A stretch of DNA of 64,000 nt, taken from NCBI GenBank assembly GCA_035527845.1, contig DATKZT010000083.1:34061-98060 (forward strand), given 5' to 3'. The notes under the pieces were generated by a model that was not told the origin of the DNA, searched no databases, and saw nothing but the letters and a program-made list of their open reading frames with translations. The DNA is from JAUWKC01 sp035527845. GTDB taxonomy: Bacteria > Planctomycetota > Phycisphaerae > Sedimentisphaerales > Anaerobacaceae. The translations under genes were made by a program, and so were the position numbers. Shown here one piece after another: positions 34,443-42,730 of the stretch (the first letter of the stretch is position 1; each line of letters starts with the position of its first letter).

Positions 34443-35525
34443 TTGAACCAACTGTATTATCGAAAACTGATTGCCGGCCAGGTCAAAGGTTGGATCGCCG
34501 CATTTCTCCGGCTCCTTCTGTCCTTGGCCGCTTACCTCTACCTCGCACTCATCACCCTGCGCAACTTCTTGTATGACGCCGGCATCCTGAAAGTGCATCG
34601 CGTAAACGCCGCCGTCATCAGCATAGGCAATGTCACCGCAGGCGGCACAGGTAAGACCCCGCTGGTAATCTGGCTCTGTAACCTGCTCGGCGAAAAAGGC
34701 GTCCCCTGCGCAATACTGACCCGCGGCTACAAAGCAGCTCAGAACTCACAACTAAAAACTCAAAGCTACATTGATGAGCCGGCTGTCATTGCTGAGAGCT
34801 GTCCCAACGCAACTGTTATTATCAACCCCAACCGCGTTGCCGGCGCACGCGAAGCCATTGAAAACTTCAACGCAAAAGTCCTCATTATGGATGACGGGTT
34901 CCAGCATCGACGCCTTGCCCGCGACCTCGACATTGTTGCCATAGATGCTGCCTGTCCCTTCGGTTACGAAAGGCTTTTGCCCGCCGGACTCCTCCGAGAG
35001 CCTCCAACCGCCCTGAAACGGGCGCACGCCGTCGTCCTGACACGCTGCGACCAGGTCGCCGATGCCGACCTGACAAAACTTGAGCACCAGCTAAACGCGA
35101 TAAATCCGAACATGACCATCGCCGCCTCGGTCCATAGCCCCGTATGTGTCAAGACCGCCGAGGGCACACAAATCAAGCCGGAGCAGCTCAAGGGAAAAAA
35201 CGCATTTGCCTTCTGCGGAATAGCCAATCCCGATGCCTTTTTCACCACCCTCAAGGCGCTCGGCCTGAACCTCGTCGGCATTAGCCCATACAACGACCAC
35301 TATCATTACAACGCCGGCGATATCGCCGACATCTGTGAAGCAGCAAAGAAACTTAATGCTAATCTCGTCCTCACAACCCAAAAAGACTGGACGAAGATCT
35401 CATCGTTTGAGCCGGGTACAAAAGAGCTGCTTTTCGGGTATCTGGCGATTCAGCTGAGATTCCGCGATGGCCGGGAGAAACTAATAGGCTTGATTGAACG
35501 AGCTTTGGCCGCTACAATCTCTTGA
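34443..35525 (+). CDS. lpxK: Tetraacyldisaccharide 4'-kinase LpxK
   Basis: 360 residues from TTG 34443; no ATG fits and AAAGGGT precedes it. An N-terminal membrane helix (LRLLLSLAAYLYLALITLRN) comes before the LpxK P-loop ISIGNVTAGGTGKTPLVIWL, then ILTRGYK, MDDGFQHRRLARDLDIV and DGH-like partner positions, and NLVLTTQKDWTKI near the end. LpxK phosphorylates the 4' position of the lipid A precursor at the inner membrane. Its presence, together with the heptose genes that follow, shows a true LPS pathway. It sits 18 bases before hldE. Confidence 0.93.
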   Translation: MNQLYYRKLIAGQVKGWIAAFLRLLLSLAAYLYLALITLRNFLYDAGILKVHRVNAAVISIGNVTAGGTGKTPLVIWLCNLLGEKGVPCAILTRGYKAAQNSQLKTQSYIDEPAVIAESCPNATVIINPNRVAGAREAIENFNAKVLIMDDGFQHRRLARDLDIVAIDAACPFGYERLLPAGLLREPPTALKRAHAVVLTRCDQVADADLTKLEHQLNAINPNMTIAASVHSPVCVKTAEGTQIKPEQLKGKNAFAFCGIANPDAFFTTLKALGLNLVGISPYNDHYHYNAGDIADICEAAKKLNANLVLTTQKDWTKISSFEPGTKELLFGYLAIQLRFRDGREKLIGLIERALAATIS

Positions 35526-35543
35526 AAGACCGAGAAGAAAGAT

Positions 35544-37031
35544 ATGTACGAGAAACTTCTTAAAGTAGTGGCGAATCTGGGTTCGCCGAAGGTTCTGGTG
35601 GTGGGCGACTTCATGCTGGACGTCTATGTTTACGGGGACGCCCTGAGGATAAGCCCGGAGGCGCCGGTGCCGGTGCTCAAGGTGTGCAGAACGGACTACG
35701 GCTGCGGCGGGGCCGGTTCTGTTGCCGCCGACGTTGCGGCTCTTCATGGCACAGCCTATTGTCTCGGCGTTATCGGCAACGACCGCAACGGCGAAATCCT
35801 TATGAGACTCCTTGGCGAGGCCGGGGTTGAGACCGGCGGCCTTCTTGTCGCCGATGACAACAGACCTACCATCAGTAAGCAAAGGCTCATCGGCCTGGCG
35901 CAGCATCGCCATCGACAGCAGTTGATGCGAATGGACCAGGAGTCCAGCGAGCCGCTGTCGGATGCGCAGTATGGAAAGATTCTTGAATCTTACGAGCAGT
36001 TGCTGGCAAAGGCCGACATAGTATGCCTGCAGGATTACAACAAGGGGCTGCTCAGCGAGGAAATCTGCTCGCAAATGATAAAGCTGGGCAGAGAGTCCGG
36101 CAAGAGCGTGCTGGTTGACCCCTGCCTGACGCGGGACTTCTCGAAGTACACCGGTGCCAGTTGTATCACCCCGAATCGCAAGGAGGCTTCGGCCGCGGTC
36201 GGCTTCGAAATAACCTCCGCTGACACGGCCGCCAGCGCCGCCGAACGCCTTGCAGAAACCCTTCATATCGAGGCCGTGGTCATCACGCTCGACTGTGACG
36301 GCGCCTATTTGAAGACGGGGCAAGTGGCCGAGATTGTGCCCACCAGGCCTCGCAGCGTTTACGACGTCACCGGCGCCGGCGATACGGTCCTTGCCACACT
36401 TGCGGTCGCTCTCGCGGCCGGTGTTGACCACAAGACCGCCGTTCAACTGGCCAACATCGCCGGCGGTATCGAAGTCGAAAAATTCGGCGCCGCAACTGTC
36501 ACCATCGAGGAGATTATCAACGAGATTATCGCAGACAATCGAGGCAAGGCGGGTAAAGTCAGGGCCCTCGACGACCTCCTTCACGAATTAAAATGGCGCC
36601 GCACCCAAAACCAGACCATCGTCTTTACGAACGGCTGCTTCGATGTCGTGCACCGCGGGCATATAGAATTCCTGAAGTTCTGTAAGGGCCAGGGGGACAT
36701 CGTCGTGGTCGGGCTTAACAGCGACGGCTCTGTAAAATCGATTAAGGGGCCGCAGCGCCCCATCAACAACCAGTATGACCGCGCCGCCGTTCTTGCCGCG
36801 ATGGAGAGCGTGGATTATATCGTGGTCTTTGATGAGCCGGAGCCGCTTAATCTGGTCAGGAAGGTGAGGCCCGACGTGCTTGTGAAAGGCCGGGACTGGG
36901 CCGAAAAGGGCGTCGTAGGCCGCGAATTCGTCGAGTCGTACGGCGCCAAGGTGGTGCTCGCGCCGCTGGTGGAGGGCAAGAGTTCCTCGTCCGTTATCGA
37001 AAAGATGAAATCGCTCTGGAAGAAGTTTTGA
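35544..37031 (+). CDS. hldE: Bifunctional heptose-7-phosphate kinase / heptose-1-phosphate adenylyltransferase
   Basis: 495 residues with both halves. The PfkB-type kinase (about 1-325) has LVVGDFMLDVYVYGDALRIS, EAPVPVLK, and the catalytic DVTGAGDTVLATLAVAL. The cytidylyltransferase-type domain (about 345-490) has TIVFTNGCFDVVHRGHIEFL with the HxGH motif and LVKGRDWAEKGVVG. It makes ADP-heptose from D-glycero-D-manno-heptose 7-phosphate together with GmhB. The stop overlaps the gmhA start (TGATG). Confidence 0.95.
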   Translation: MYEKLLKVVANLGSPKVLVVGDFMLDVYVYGDALRISPEAPVPVLKVCRTDYGCGGAGSVAADVAALHGTAYCLGVIGNDRNGEILMRLLGEAGVETGGLLVADDNRPTISKQRLIGLAQHRHRQQLMRMDQESSEPLSDAQYGKILESYEQLLAKADIVCLQDYNKGLLSEEICSQMIKLGRESGKSVLVDPCLTRDFSKYTGASCITPNRKEASAAVGFEITSADTAASAAERLAETLHIEAVVITLDCDGAYLKTGQVAEIVPTRPRSVYDVTGAGDTVLATLAVALAAGVDHKTAVQLANIAGGIEVEKFGAATVTIEEIINEIIADNRGKAGKVRALDDLLHELKWRRTQNQTIVFTNGCFDVVHRGHIEFLKFCKGQGDIVVVGLNSDGSVKSIKGPQRPINNQYDRAAVLAAMESVDYIVVFDEPEPLNLVRKVRPDVLVKGRDWAEKGVVGREFVESYGAKVVLAPLVEGKSSSSVIEKMKSLWKKF

Positions 37032-37612
37032 TGAAAAACCACTTCGCAACCCAAATAGAGGGGGCCATACGAGAGCACAAGGAGATGATCGCCTCGTTCG
37101 AGAAAGGGGGAGCCGAGGCCGTTGCGGCAGCGGCGCAGGCGATAATAAGGACGCTGAAGAAAAGGCGTCGTGTTTACATTTGCGGCAACGGAGGCTCGGC
37201 CGCCGACGCCCAGCACATCGCCAGCGAGCTTGTGGGCAGGTTTCAGCGCCGGCGGGCGGCGCTGCCGGCCATCGCTCTTACCACCGACACGTCCGCGCTG
37301 ACTTCAATCGCGAACGATTATGGGTACGAGAACACTTTCAGCAGACAGGTTGAGGCGCTCGTTCAAGAGGGTGACATGCTCTGGGCCATCTCGACCAGCG
37401 GCTCTTCGGCCAACGTCATAGCAGCGGCCCGCCTTGCCCGCAGGAAAGGCGCCGGCGTCCTTGCCTTTACCGGCAGGCCCAACAGCATGCTCGAAGAAAT
37501 CGCCGACATCTGCTTCTGCACTCATTCTCAATCCACCGCTCGCAGCCAGGAAGTCCACCAGTTGGCGTACCACATAATTTGTGACCTCGTCGAAACAAGC
37601 TTCTGCAAATGA
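37031..37612 (+). CDS. gmhA: Sedoheptulose-7-phosphate isomerase GmhA
   Basis: 193 residues from ATG 37031 (TTG 37028 also in frame). The SIS domain shows VYICGNGGSAADAQHIASEL, the switch segment LTTDTSALTSIANDYGYENT, AISTSGSSANVIAAARLAR, and the C-terminal H-Q in RSQEVHQLAYHIICDLVE that provides catalytic residues in GmhA. First committed step of ADP-heptose synthesis. Overlaps hldE by one base. Confidence 0.95.
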   Translation: MKNHFATQIEGAIREHKEMIASFEKGGAEAVAAAAQAIIRTLKKRRRVYICGNGGSAADAQHIASELVGRFQRRRAALPAIALTTDTSALTSIANDYGYENTFSRQVEALVQEGDMLWAISTSGSSANVIAAARLARRKGAGVLAFTGRPNSMLEEIADICFCTHSQSTARSQEVHQLAYHIICDLVETSFCK

Positions 37613-37630
37613 AAATAGGTCCGAATACCC

Positions 37631-38794
37631 ATGTCTGATAAAGCGATATTCCTGGACCGTGACGATACGTTGGTCGATGATCCCGGCTACATCAATCATC
37701 CTGACCAGGTCAAGCTGCTTGACGGTGTGACTGACGCCCTGCGCGAGCTGAGAACGCTCGGTTATAAGCTGGTTGTTGTCTCGAACCAATCCGGCGTGGC
37801 GCGAGGAATTGTCACCGAAAAAGTCGTCGCTGACATTCATGACCGGCTCAAACAACTGCTGGCCGAAAGGGGCGCGTACGTGGATCGGATTTACTACTGT
37901 CCGTATCATCCCGACGGCGTCATCCCCAGGTATCGAAAGGAAAGCAACTTGAGAAAGCCAAAACCGGGGATGCTCCTTGCCGCCGCAAAGGATATGGATT
38001 TGGACCTCGGCGCATCCTGGGTAATCGGCAACAGCGCTCGTGACGTCGAGGCCGGCTCGCACGCCGGCTGCAGAACCATCCTGATTTGTCAGCCCCCCTA
38101 TCCCGTCCAGCCCCAGACCGCACAGGCCAAGCCCGATCACAAAGCGGTCAATATGAAAGAGGCGGTGAACATCATAAAAAAATATCTGCGTTCACCGCGC
38201 CCGGCTGTGCAAACGCAGAACCGAATTGAGGCAGGAGCGACAAAGCAAGGAAACGCACACGCAGGCGCAGCCGAGCGACGGACACTGGAGCCTTCGCAGC
38301 CGCCCGTGCCGGTGCCATCACAGCCGCCGATACCGGAACCGTCTGAGTTGCCGGCGACGGAGGCATCCGACCTACCGTCACGCGAGCCATCTGAGCCGCC
38401 GGCGCAGGCTGTGCACCAATCGCCCCAATCGCCGGCAACACACCCGGCGCCGCGTTCCGCCGTGCTGCCGGAGATGCCCTGGCAGGCGCGGCCCATCGAA
38501 GCGGGGAAACCTGATGGCGGACGAGATGCTCCCCCGCAGACAACCGACGAGCTGCTCAGAAATATCCTCGTAAAATTGAATAGCATGCAGCGGGCCGACC
38601 TTTTTGCCGAATTCTCCCTTACCAGATTGCTGGCCGGAGTCCTTCAAATCATTGTCTTCTTTTGCCTGATCATAACTGTGTGGCTGATATTGGATCCCAA
38701 ACGCCAGAACGAATCGGTGCTGATCGCCCTTGGTTTTGCTGTCCTGGTGCAGCTGATGGCGATGACGTTCTACACCATGCAGGGGCGAAAATAA
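37631..38794 (+). CDS. gmhB: GmhB-like heptose-bisphosphate phosphatase fused to a Pro-rich linker and membrane tail
   Basis: 387 residues, about twice the usual 180-190. Residues 1-175 are a HAD phosphatase: IFLDRDDTLVDDPGYINH with the D-x-D nucleophile pair, VVVSNQSGVARGIV, CPYHPDG, RKPKPGML and WVIGNSARDVEAG. The CxC half of the usual GmhB zinc site is replaced by ESNL. Residues about 195-300 are rich in Pro, Glu, Ser and Ala (for example EPSQPPVPVPSQPPIPEPSE). Residues about 305-387 contain two TM helices (LLAGVLQIIVFFCLIITVWL, SVLIALGFAVLVQLMAMTFY). The linker and tail are continuous in frame with no stop. It probably tethers the phosphatase to the inner membrane near the core glycosyltransferases (inference). 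Confidence 0.85.
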   Translation: MSDKAIFLDRDDTLVDDPGYINHPDQVKLLDGVTDALRELRTLGYKLVVVSNQSGVARGIVTEKVVADIHDRLKQLLAERGAYVDRIYYCPYHPDGVIPRYRKESNLRKPKPGMLLAAAKDMDLDLGASWVIGNSARDVEAGSHAGCRTILICQPPYPVQPQTAQAKPDHKAVNMKEAVNIIKKYLRSPRPAVQTQNRIEAGATKQGNAHAGAAERRTLEPSQPPVPVPSQPPIPEPSELPATEASDLPSREPSEPPAQAVHQSPQSPATHPAPRSAVLPEMPWQARPIEAGKPDGGRDAPPQTTDELLRNILVKLNSMQRADLFAEFSLTRLLAGVLQIIVFFCLIITVWLILDPKRQNESVLIALGFAVLVQLMAMTFYTMQGRK

Positions 38795-38839
38795 CACATG
38801 GCTCAGGCGTGCCTCCCCAGGCACGGTGGTATAAACCTC

Positions 38840-39889
38840 ATGGACAATGACCGGAATAACATTTTGGTCTGGCTGCCGTCACCTATGGGCGATGCCGTTC
38901 TTTCCACCCCGGCCTTGCGCGCCATCCGCCGACGCTTCCAATCCTCGCACATAACATTTCTCGCCGAAAGGATTGTCCGTGAAGTTCTCTCCCCCTCTGC
39001 TTTCACCGATTCATGGCTCGAGCTGCCAAAGGGCCGCCCTCTCACAATTGCCCGCATTCTCAGACCCGGGCGGTTCACCCACGCGCTCCTGTTCAAGAAC
39101 TCCTTCGCTTCCGCCCTGGCCGTCTTCCTCGCCGGCATCCCCTCCCGAATCGGCTATGCCCGCGAAGGACGCAGTATCTTCCTTACTGAAAGACTTCATC
39201 CTCCGCGCCTGCCGCGAGGCCGCTTCAAACCGGCTTCCATGATCGATTATTACCTGGCAATAGCATCTTCGCTCGGTTGTGACACGACCGTAAGAACGCT
39301 TCAACTTCGTATCGACCCCGACAGCCGGGAAAAACTTCTATCCAGACTGCCGGATATTGTCAAACACGACGCTCCGCTGGTTGTTATGGTTCCGGGAGGC
39401 GCGTTTGGCCCAAGCAAGTACTGGCCGGCGCCAAATTTCGCCGAGACCGCCGACCGGCTCATTTCGACGTACAATGCCGCCGTTGTTGTTTCCGCCGCCG
39501 CAAACCCCGCTGAGCAGAGAATTGCCGGAGAAATCTGTCGTTTGAGCCGCCACCAGCTTATTAACCTGGCCGAAACCCCTGTCAGTCTGGGCGAGTTGAA
39601 GGCACTCTTCTCGCATGCCGACCTCGTGATATCGAATGACACCGGACCACGCCACATCGCCATCGCACTCGGCCGAAAGGTCATTACACTCTTTGGACCC
39701 AACGACCCCGTCTGGACCGATTCCGGCTACGACCGCGAAATCCAGCTCATCGGCCGTGCACCCTGTGCACCCTGCGCCAGACCAAAATGCAGAAAAGCCG
39801 AGCACCTGTGTATGCAGGCCATCACAGTGGAAATGGTTTGCGATGCCGCCGATAAGCTCCTCAACGAATCGCAGGATAATCCCGTATAA
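38840..39889 (+). CDS. ADP-heptose:LPS heptosyltransferase (GT9)
   Basis: 349 residues from ATG 38840, which leaves only six residues before the core strand, as usual; ATG 38798 is a possible longer start. GT9 marks: NILVWLPSPMGDAVLSTPAL, RIGYAREGRSIFLTERLH, VVMVPGGAFGPSKYWPAPNF, ADLVISNDTGPRHIAIALGR and VITLFGPNDPVWTD. A Cys cluster (CAPCARPKCRKAEHLCM) sits before the last helix, as in WaaF-type enzymes. Adds heptose to the inner core on the cytoplasmic face. Closest to heptosyltransferase II, but I do not assign I versus II firmly. Confidence 0.9.
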   Translation: MDNDRNNILVWLPSPMGDAVLSTPALRAIRRRFQSSHITFLAERIVREVLSPSAFTDSWLELPKGRPLTIARILRPGRFTHALLFKNSFASALAVFLAGIPSRIGYAREGRSIFLTERLHPPRLPRGRFKPASMIDYYLAIASSLGCDTTVRTLQLRIDPDSREKLLSRLPDIVKHDAPLVVMVPGGAFGPSKYWPAPNFAETADRLISTYNAAVVVSAAANPAEQRIAGEICRLSRHQLINLAETPVSLGELKALFSHADLVISNDTGPRHIAIALGRKVITLFGPNDPVWTDSGYDREIQLIGRAPCAPCARPKCRKAEHLCMQAITVEMVCDAADKLLNESQDNPV

Positions 39890-39891
39890 CC

Positions 39892-40746
39892 ATGCGCAAC
39901 AGAGACTTTGTGGAAATATCGAAATCGTTTTTCGTCGATCCCGAATACCGACCTGCTTTGACGGCACGCGGACTCGCTTCCATCGACGCCGTTTTTGCTT
40001 TTGACGCCGGCCGAAGCCTCGCCAAAGATAACCTCGCGCCTCATCGCACCAGGTGGCAGTTCGATATAGACTCGCCGCAAACAACACTGTTCCTCAAACG
40101 CTATGACTCGCCGCCGATTCTCTCACAGCTCGCAAACTGGATATCACACCGCCGACGCGCAAGCTCCAGTCGCAGCGAGGTCGCTTCGGCACAGCAATTA
40201 TCACAAAGCGGCATATCCACACCCAAGATTATAGCTCACGGCGAACAATGGTCGGCGCTGTTTGAAAAAAGAAGCTTCATCGTCACCGAAAAAGTCCCCG
40301 ACGCTGAGTCTCTCGAACGAAAGCTCCCCTCTTGTTTCAACACACCGCCCACCGCCCAAAACTTGCACGCCCGCAGAGATTTCATCCGCAGCCTCGCCGC
40401 CTTTATCAAGAGATTTCACAACACCGGCTTTCGTCACCGCGACCTCTACCTCGCCCACATATTCCATAGCAGCGACGCCGGCTTCTGTCTTATCGACCTT
40501 GCCCGTTGCTTCAGGCCCGCCCTCTTTGGCGAGCGGTTTCGCGTAAAAGATATCGCCCAGCTTTATTATTCCGCACCGGCACGCCATTTTTCCAAAGCCG
40601 ACCGCCTCCGCTTCTACCTCGCTTACGCCGCCGTTGACAAACTCGCCCCGAAAGACAGGGCGTTTATCCGCAAAGTCCTCAATAAGACAGCCCGCATGGC
40701 AAGACATAACAGAAAGCACGGCAGACCCGTCCCCTTTGCAACCTGA
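39892..40746 (+). CDS. Lipopolysaccharide kinase, WaaP/KdkA type
   Basis: 284 residues, 2 bases after the heptosyltransferase gene. The atypical protein-kinase fold is visible: LFLKRYDSPP with the ATP-site Lys, SEVASAQQLSQSGISTPK (helix C Glu), FIVTEKVPDAESL hinge, catalytic loop FRHRDLYLAHIFHS and metal-binding CLIDLARCFRP. Such kinases phosphorylate core heptose (WaaP) or Kdo (KdkA), strengthening the outer leaflet by cation bridging. Heptose synthesis in this locus favours the WaaP role (inference). Confidence 0.85.
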   Translation: MRNRDFVEISKSFFVDPEYRPALTARGLASIDAVFAFDAGRSLAKDNLAPHRTRWQFDIDSPQTTLFLKRYDSPPILSQLANWISHRRRASSSRSEVASAQQLSQSGISTPKIIAHGEQWSALFEKRSFIVTEKVPDAESLERKLPSCFNTPPTAQNLHARRDFIRSLAAFIKRFHNTGFRHRDLYLAHIFHSSDAGFCLIDLARCFRPALFGERFRVKDIAQLYYSAPARHFSKADRLRFYLAYAAVDKLAPKDRAFIRKVLNKTARMARHNRKHGRPVPFAT

Positions 40747-40775
40747 GCCGATTCGGTTACAATCTTGCTCCTGAC

Positions 40776-41957
40776 ATGAAGGTCGCCATCATTATAGAAC
40801 GCGCAAATATCGCCCTCGGCGGGGCCGAACGCTCCGTCTTCGAGCTCGCCGCCGCCCTCGCCAAAATCGGACTCGACATCCACATCCTCGCTGCAAAGGG
40901 ACAGACCAAAGAAAAGAACATTCACATCCTCTGCAATGATGCTCCCGGCAAACGCACCGGCTACTTCACATTCAAAAACGCCCTCAAAAACCATCTCACG
41001 CACCATCGTTACGACGTCGTCCACAGCGTCCTGCCCTTCCGTTTCGCCCATGTCTATCAGCCGCGAGGAGGAAGCTACCCCGAATCCATCCTCCGTAACG
41101 CCGCCAGCTACCAGAACAAATACCTCACTGCTTACAAACGACTGACCGCCTTCGCCAACTTCCGCCGAACTGTACGCCTGCTTGCCGAAAGAAGACTCTG
41201 CAAAAACTCACCCGGCCCCATCGTCGCCGCCATTTCAGACTATGTCGCCCAACAATTTGAAACGCACTATCGCCTCGATGAGAGCCGACTAACGGTCATA
41301 CCGAACGGCGTAAAAACCGACAGACCCATCGACGCCGAAAAGGCACAAAAACTACGGACCCAGATACTCGAACAATTGCACCTCGACGACGCCGACGGCC
41401 CCCTTTTTCTCCTGTTCGTCGCCAACAACTTCAGACTCAAGGGCCTGGCGCCGCTGATAATCGCAATGAGCCGGTCAATCGCTGACAACCCACACTCCCC
41501 CGCCCATCTGCTCGTAGCCGGCAGCGACCGAACCCAAAAATATCGCCGCCTCGCCCGACAAGTCGCCCTCGAAAAGAGAATTCTCTTTTTAGGCCCCGTC
41601 AGAAATATCCAAAACGCCCTGTCAATAATCGATGTAGCCGTCCTGCCAACCTTCTACGACCCATCCAGCAGATTCACGCTGGAGGCCCTGGCCGCCGGCA
41701 AGCCGGTGATTACCACGCGATTCAACGGCGCCGCCGACCTGTTCGTCAATGACCGCCACGGCAAGGTAATCGACACTCCACAGGACACACCTTCACTTGC
41801 CAATGCTATCAGCTACTTCTCCGACAAGGATAATATCCAAAAGGCCTCAGCAGCAATAATCGAAGACGGCCTAAAACAAAAGGTTTCCATCACGCGCGCC
41901 GCAGAACAACTGCACGACCTGTACGAACAAATCCTGCGCGAAAGGAGCACCAAATGA
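40776..41957 (+). CDS. GT4 glycosyltransferase, WaaG-like
   Basis: 393 residues. MKVAIIIERANIALGGAERS carries the G-G-A-E loop of GT4 enzymes. VAAISDYVAQQFETHYRL and LTVIPNGVKTDRP open the donor domain, and DVAVLPTFYDPSSRFTLEAL holds the E-x7-E signature. The Y-x-P-RGG-x-Y segment (VYQPRGGSYPESILRNAAS) is typical of WaaG-type LPS core glucosyltransferases. Its end overlaps plsY by four bases. Likely adds a hexose to the heptose core; the donor sugar is unproven. Confidence 0.85.
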   Translation: MKVAIIIERANIALGGAERSVFELAAALAKIGLDIHILAAKGQTKEKNIHILCNDAPGKRTGYFTFKNALKNHLTHHRYDVVHSVLPFRFAHVYQPRGGSYPESILRNAASYQNKYLTAYKRLTAFANFRRTVRLLAERRLCKNSPGPIVAAISDYVAQQFETHYRLDESRLTVIPNGVKTDRPIDAEKAQKLRTQILEQLHLDDADGPLFLLFVANNFRLKGLAPLIIAMSRSIADNPHSPAHLLVAGSDRTQKYRRLARQVALEKRILFLGPVRNIQNALSIIDVAVLPTFYDPSSRFTLEALAAGKPVITTRFNGAADLFVNDRHGKVIDTPQDTPSLANAISYFSDKDNIQKASAAIIEDGLKQKVSITRAAEQLHDLYEQILRERSTK

Positions 41958-42592
41958 CCTTCGCGATTCTGATTATCGCCGCGTATCTGCTCGGCTCTGT
42001 GCCGTTCGGCGTGATTATCGCCAAAGCACACGGAAAAGACCTCCGCACCATCGGCTCCGGCAACATCGGCGCAACAAACGTCGCACGTGCACTCGGCAGA
42101 AAATGGGCCTACTTCTGCTTTTTGCTCGATGCCCTGAAAGGTCTTGTCCCCACCCTGCTCGCGGTCCTGCTCATATCTTCGCCGCCGACTGTGGCCGAGC
42201 TTCTTGTACCCCTCGCCGCCGGAGTCGCCGCCATATTGGGCCACATCTTCCCGCTCTACCTCAAATTCGAAGGCGGAAAAGGCGTCACGACCAGCTTCGG
42301 CGTTGCACTCGGCCTCTGGCCCTTCTACACCCTCTGCGCCCTGGCTGCCATTGTTATATGGCTCGTCGTCGTCCTTATCTGGCGATATGTCTCCCTCGCC
42401 TCCATAATCGCTTCGCTCGCCTTTCCGCTGGCGCTCGTTGCGGCGATTCTGGTCGTACCCGACTGGCAATTTGCCCAGCTCTGGCCCCTCCTCATCGCCG
42501 CAACCGCCATACCTGTTATGGTCGTCCTCCGCCACCGCCAAAACATAAAGAGACTCCTCGCCGGCACAGAACCCAAAATCCTCTCCAAATAG
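41954..42592 (+). CDS. plsY: Acyl-phosphate:glycerol-3-phosphate acyltransferase PlsY
   Basis: 212 residues, five or more TM segments. All three PlsY motifs are seen: GSVPFGVIIAKAHGKDLR, then SGNIGATNVARALGRKWAYF, and LKFEGGKGVTTSFGV. It makes lysophosphatidic acid from acyl-phosphate, the first step of phospholipid synthesis. The ATGA overlap with the WaaG-like gene ties membrane lipid synthesis to LPS assembly in one transcript. Confidence 0.95.
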   Translation: MTFAILIIAAYLLGSVPFGVIIAKAHGKDLRTIGSGNIGATNVARALGRKWAYFCFLLDALKGLVPTLLAVLLISSPPTVAELLVPLAAGVAAILGHIFPLYLKFEGGKGVTTSFGVALGLWPFYTLCALAAIVIWLVVVLIWRYVSLASIIASLAFPLALVAAILVVPDWQFAQLWPLLIAATAIPVMVVLRHRQNIKRLLAGTEPKILSK

Positions 42593-42646
42593 CCCTCGTT
42601 CAATTCGGCCGTCCACAAATAACCAGCCATCACTAACCAAAAAAGC

Positions 42647-42680
42647 CGGGGCCCATACCGATAATCAAGTATGGGCCCCG
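42647..42680 (-). terminator. Rho-independent terminator of the giant LamG gene
   Basis: A 12-bp perfect stem (CGGGGCCCATAC / GTATGGGCCCCG) with a ten-base loop. On the minus strand it is followed by GGCTTTTTTGG, a proper T-run, about 50 bases after the stop at 42731. On the plus strand it may also stop the LPS operon, though the tail there is weaker. Confidence 0.78.
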
Positions 42681-42730
42681 AATTTGATGCAAATTCACCA
42701 ACTACGCCAGCTTTGCCCCGTCACCTGCCA

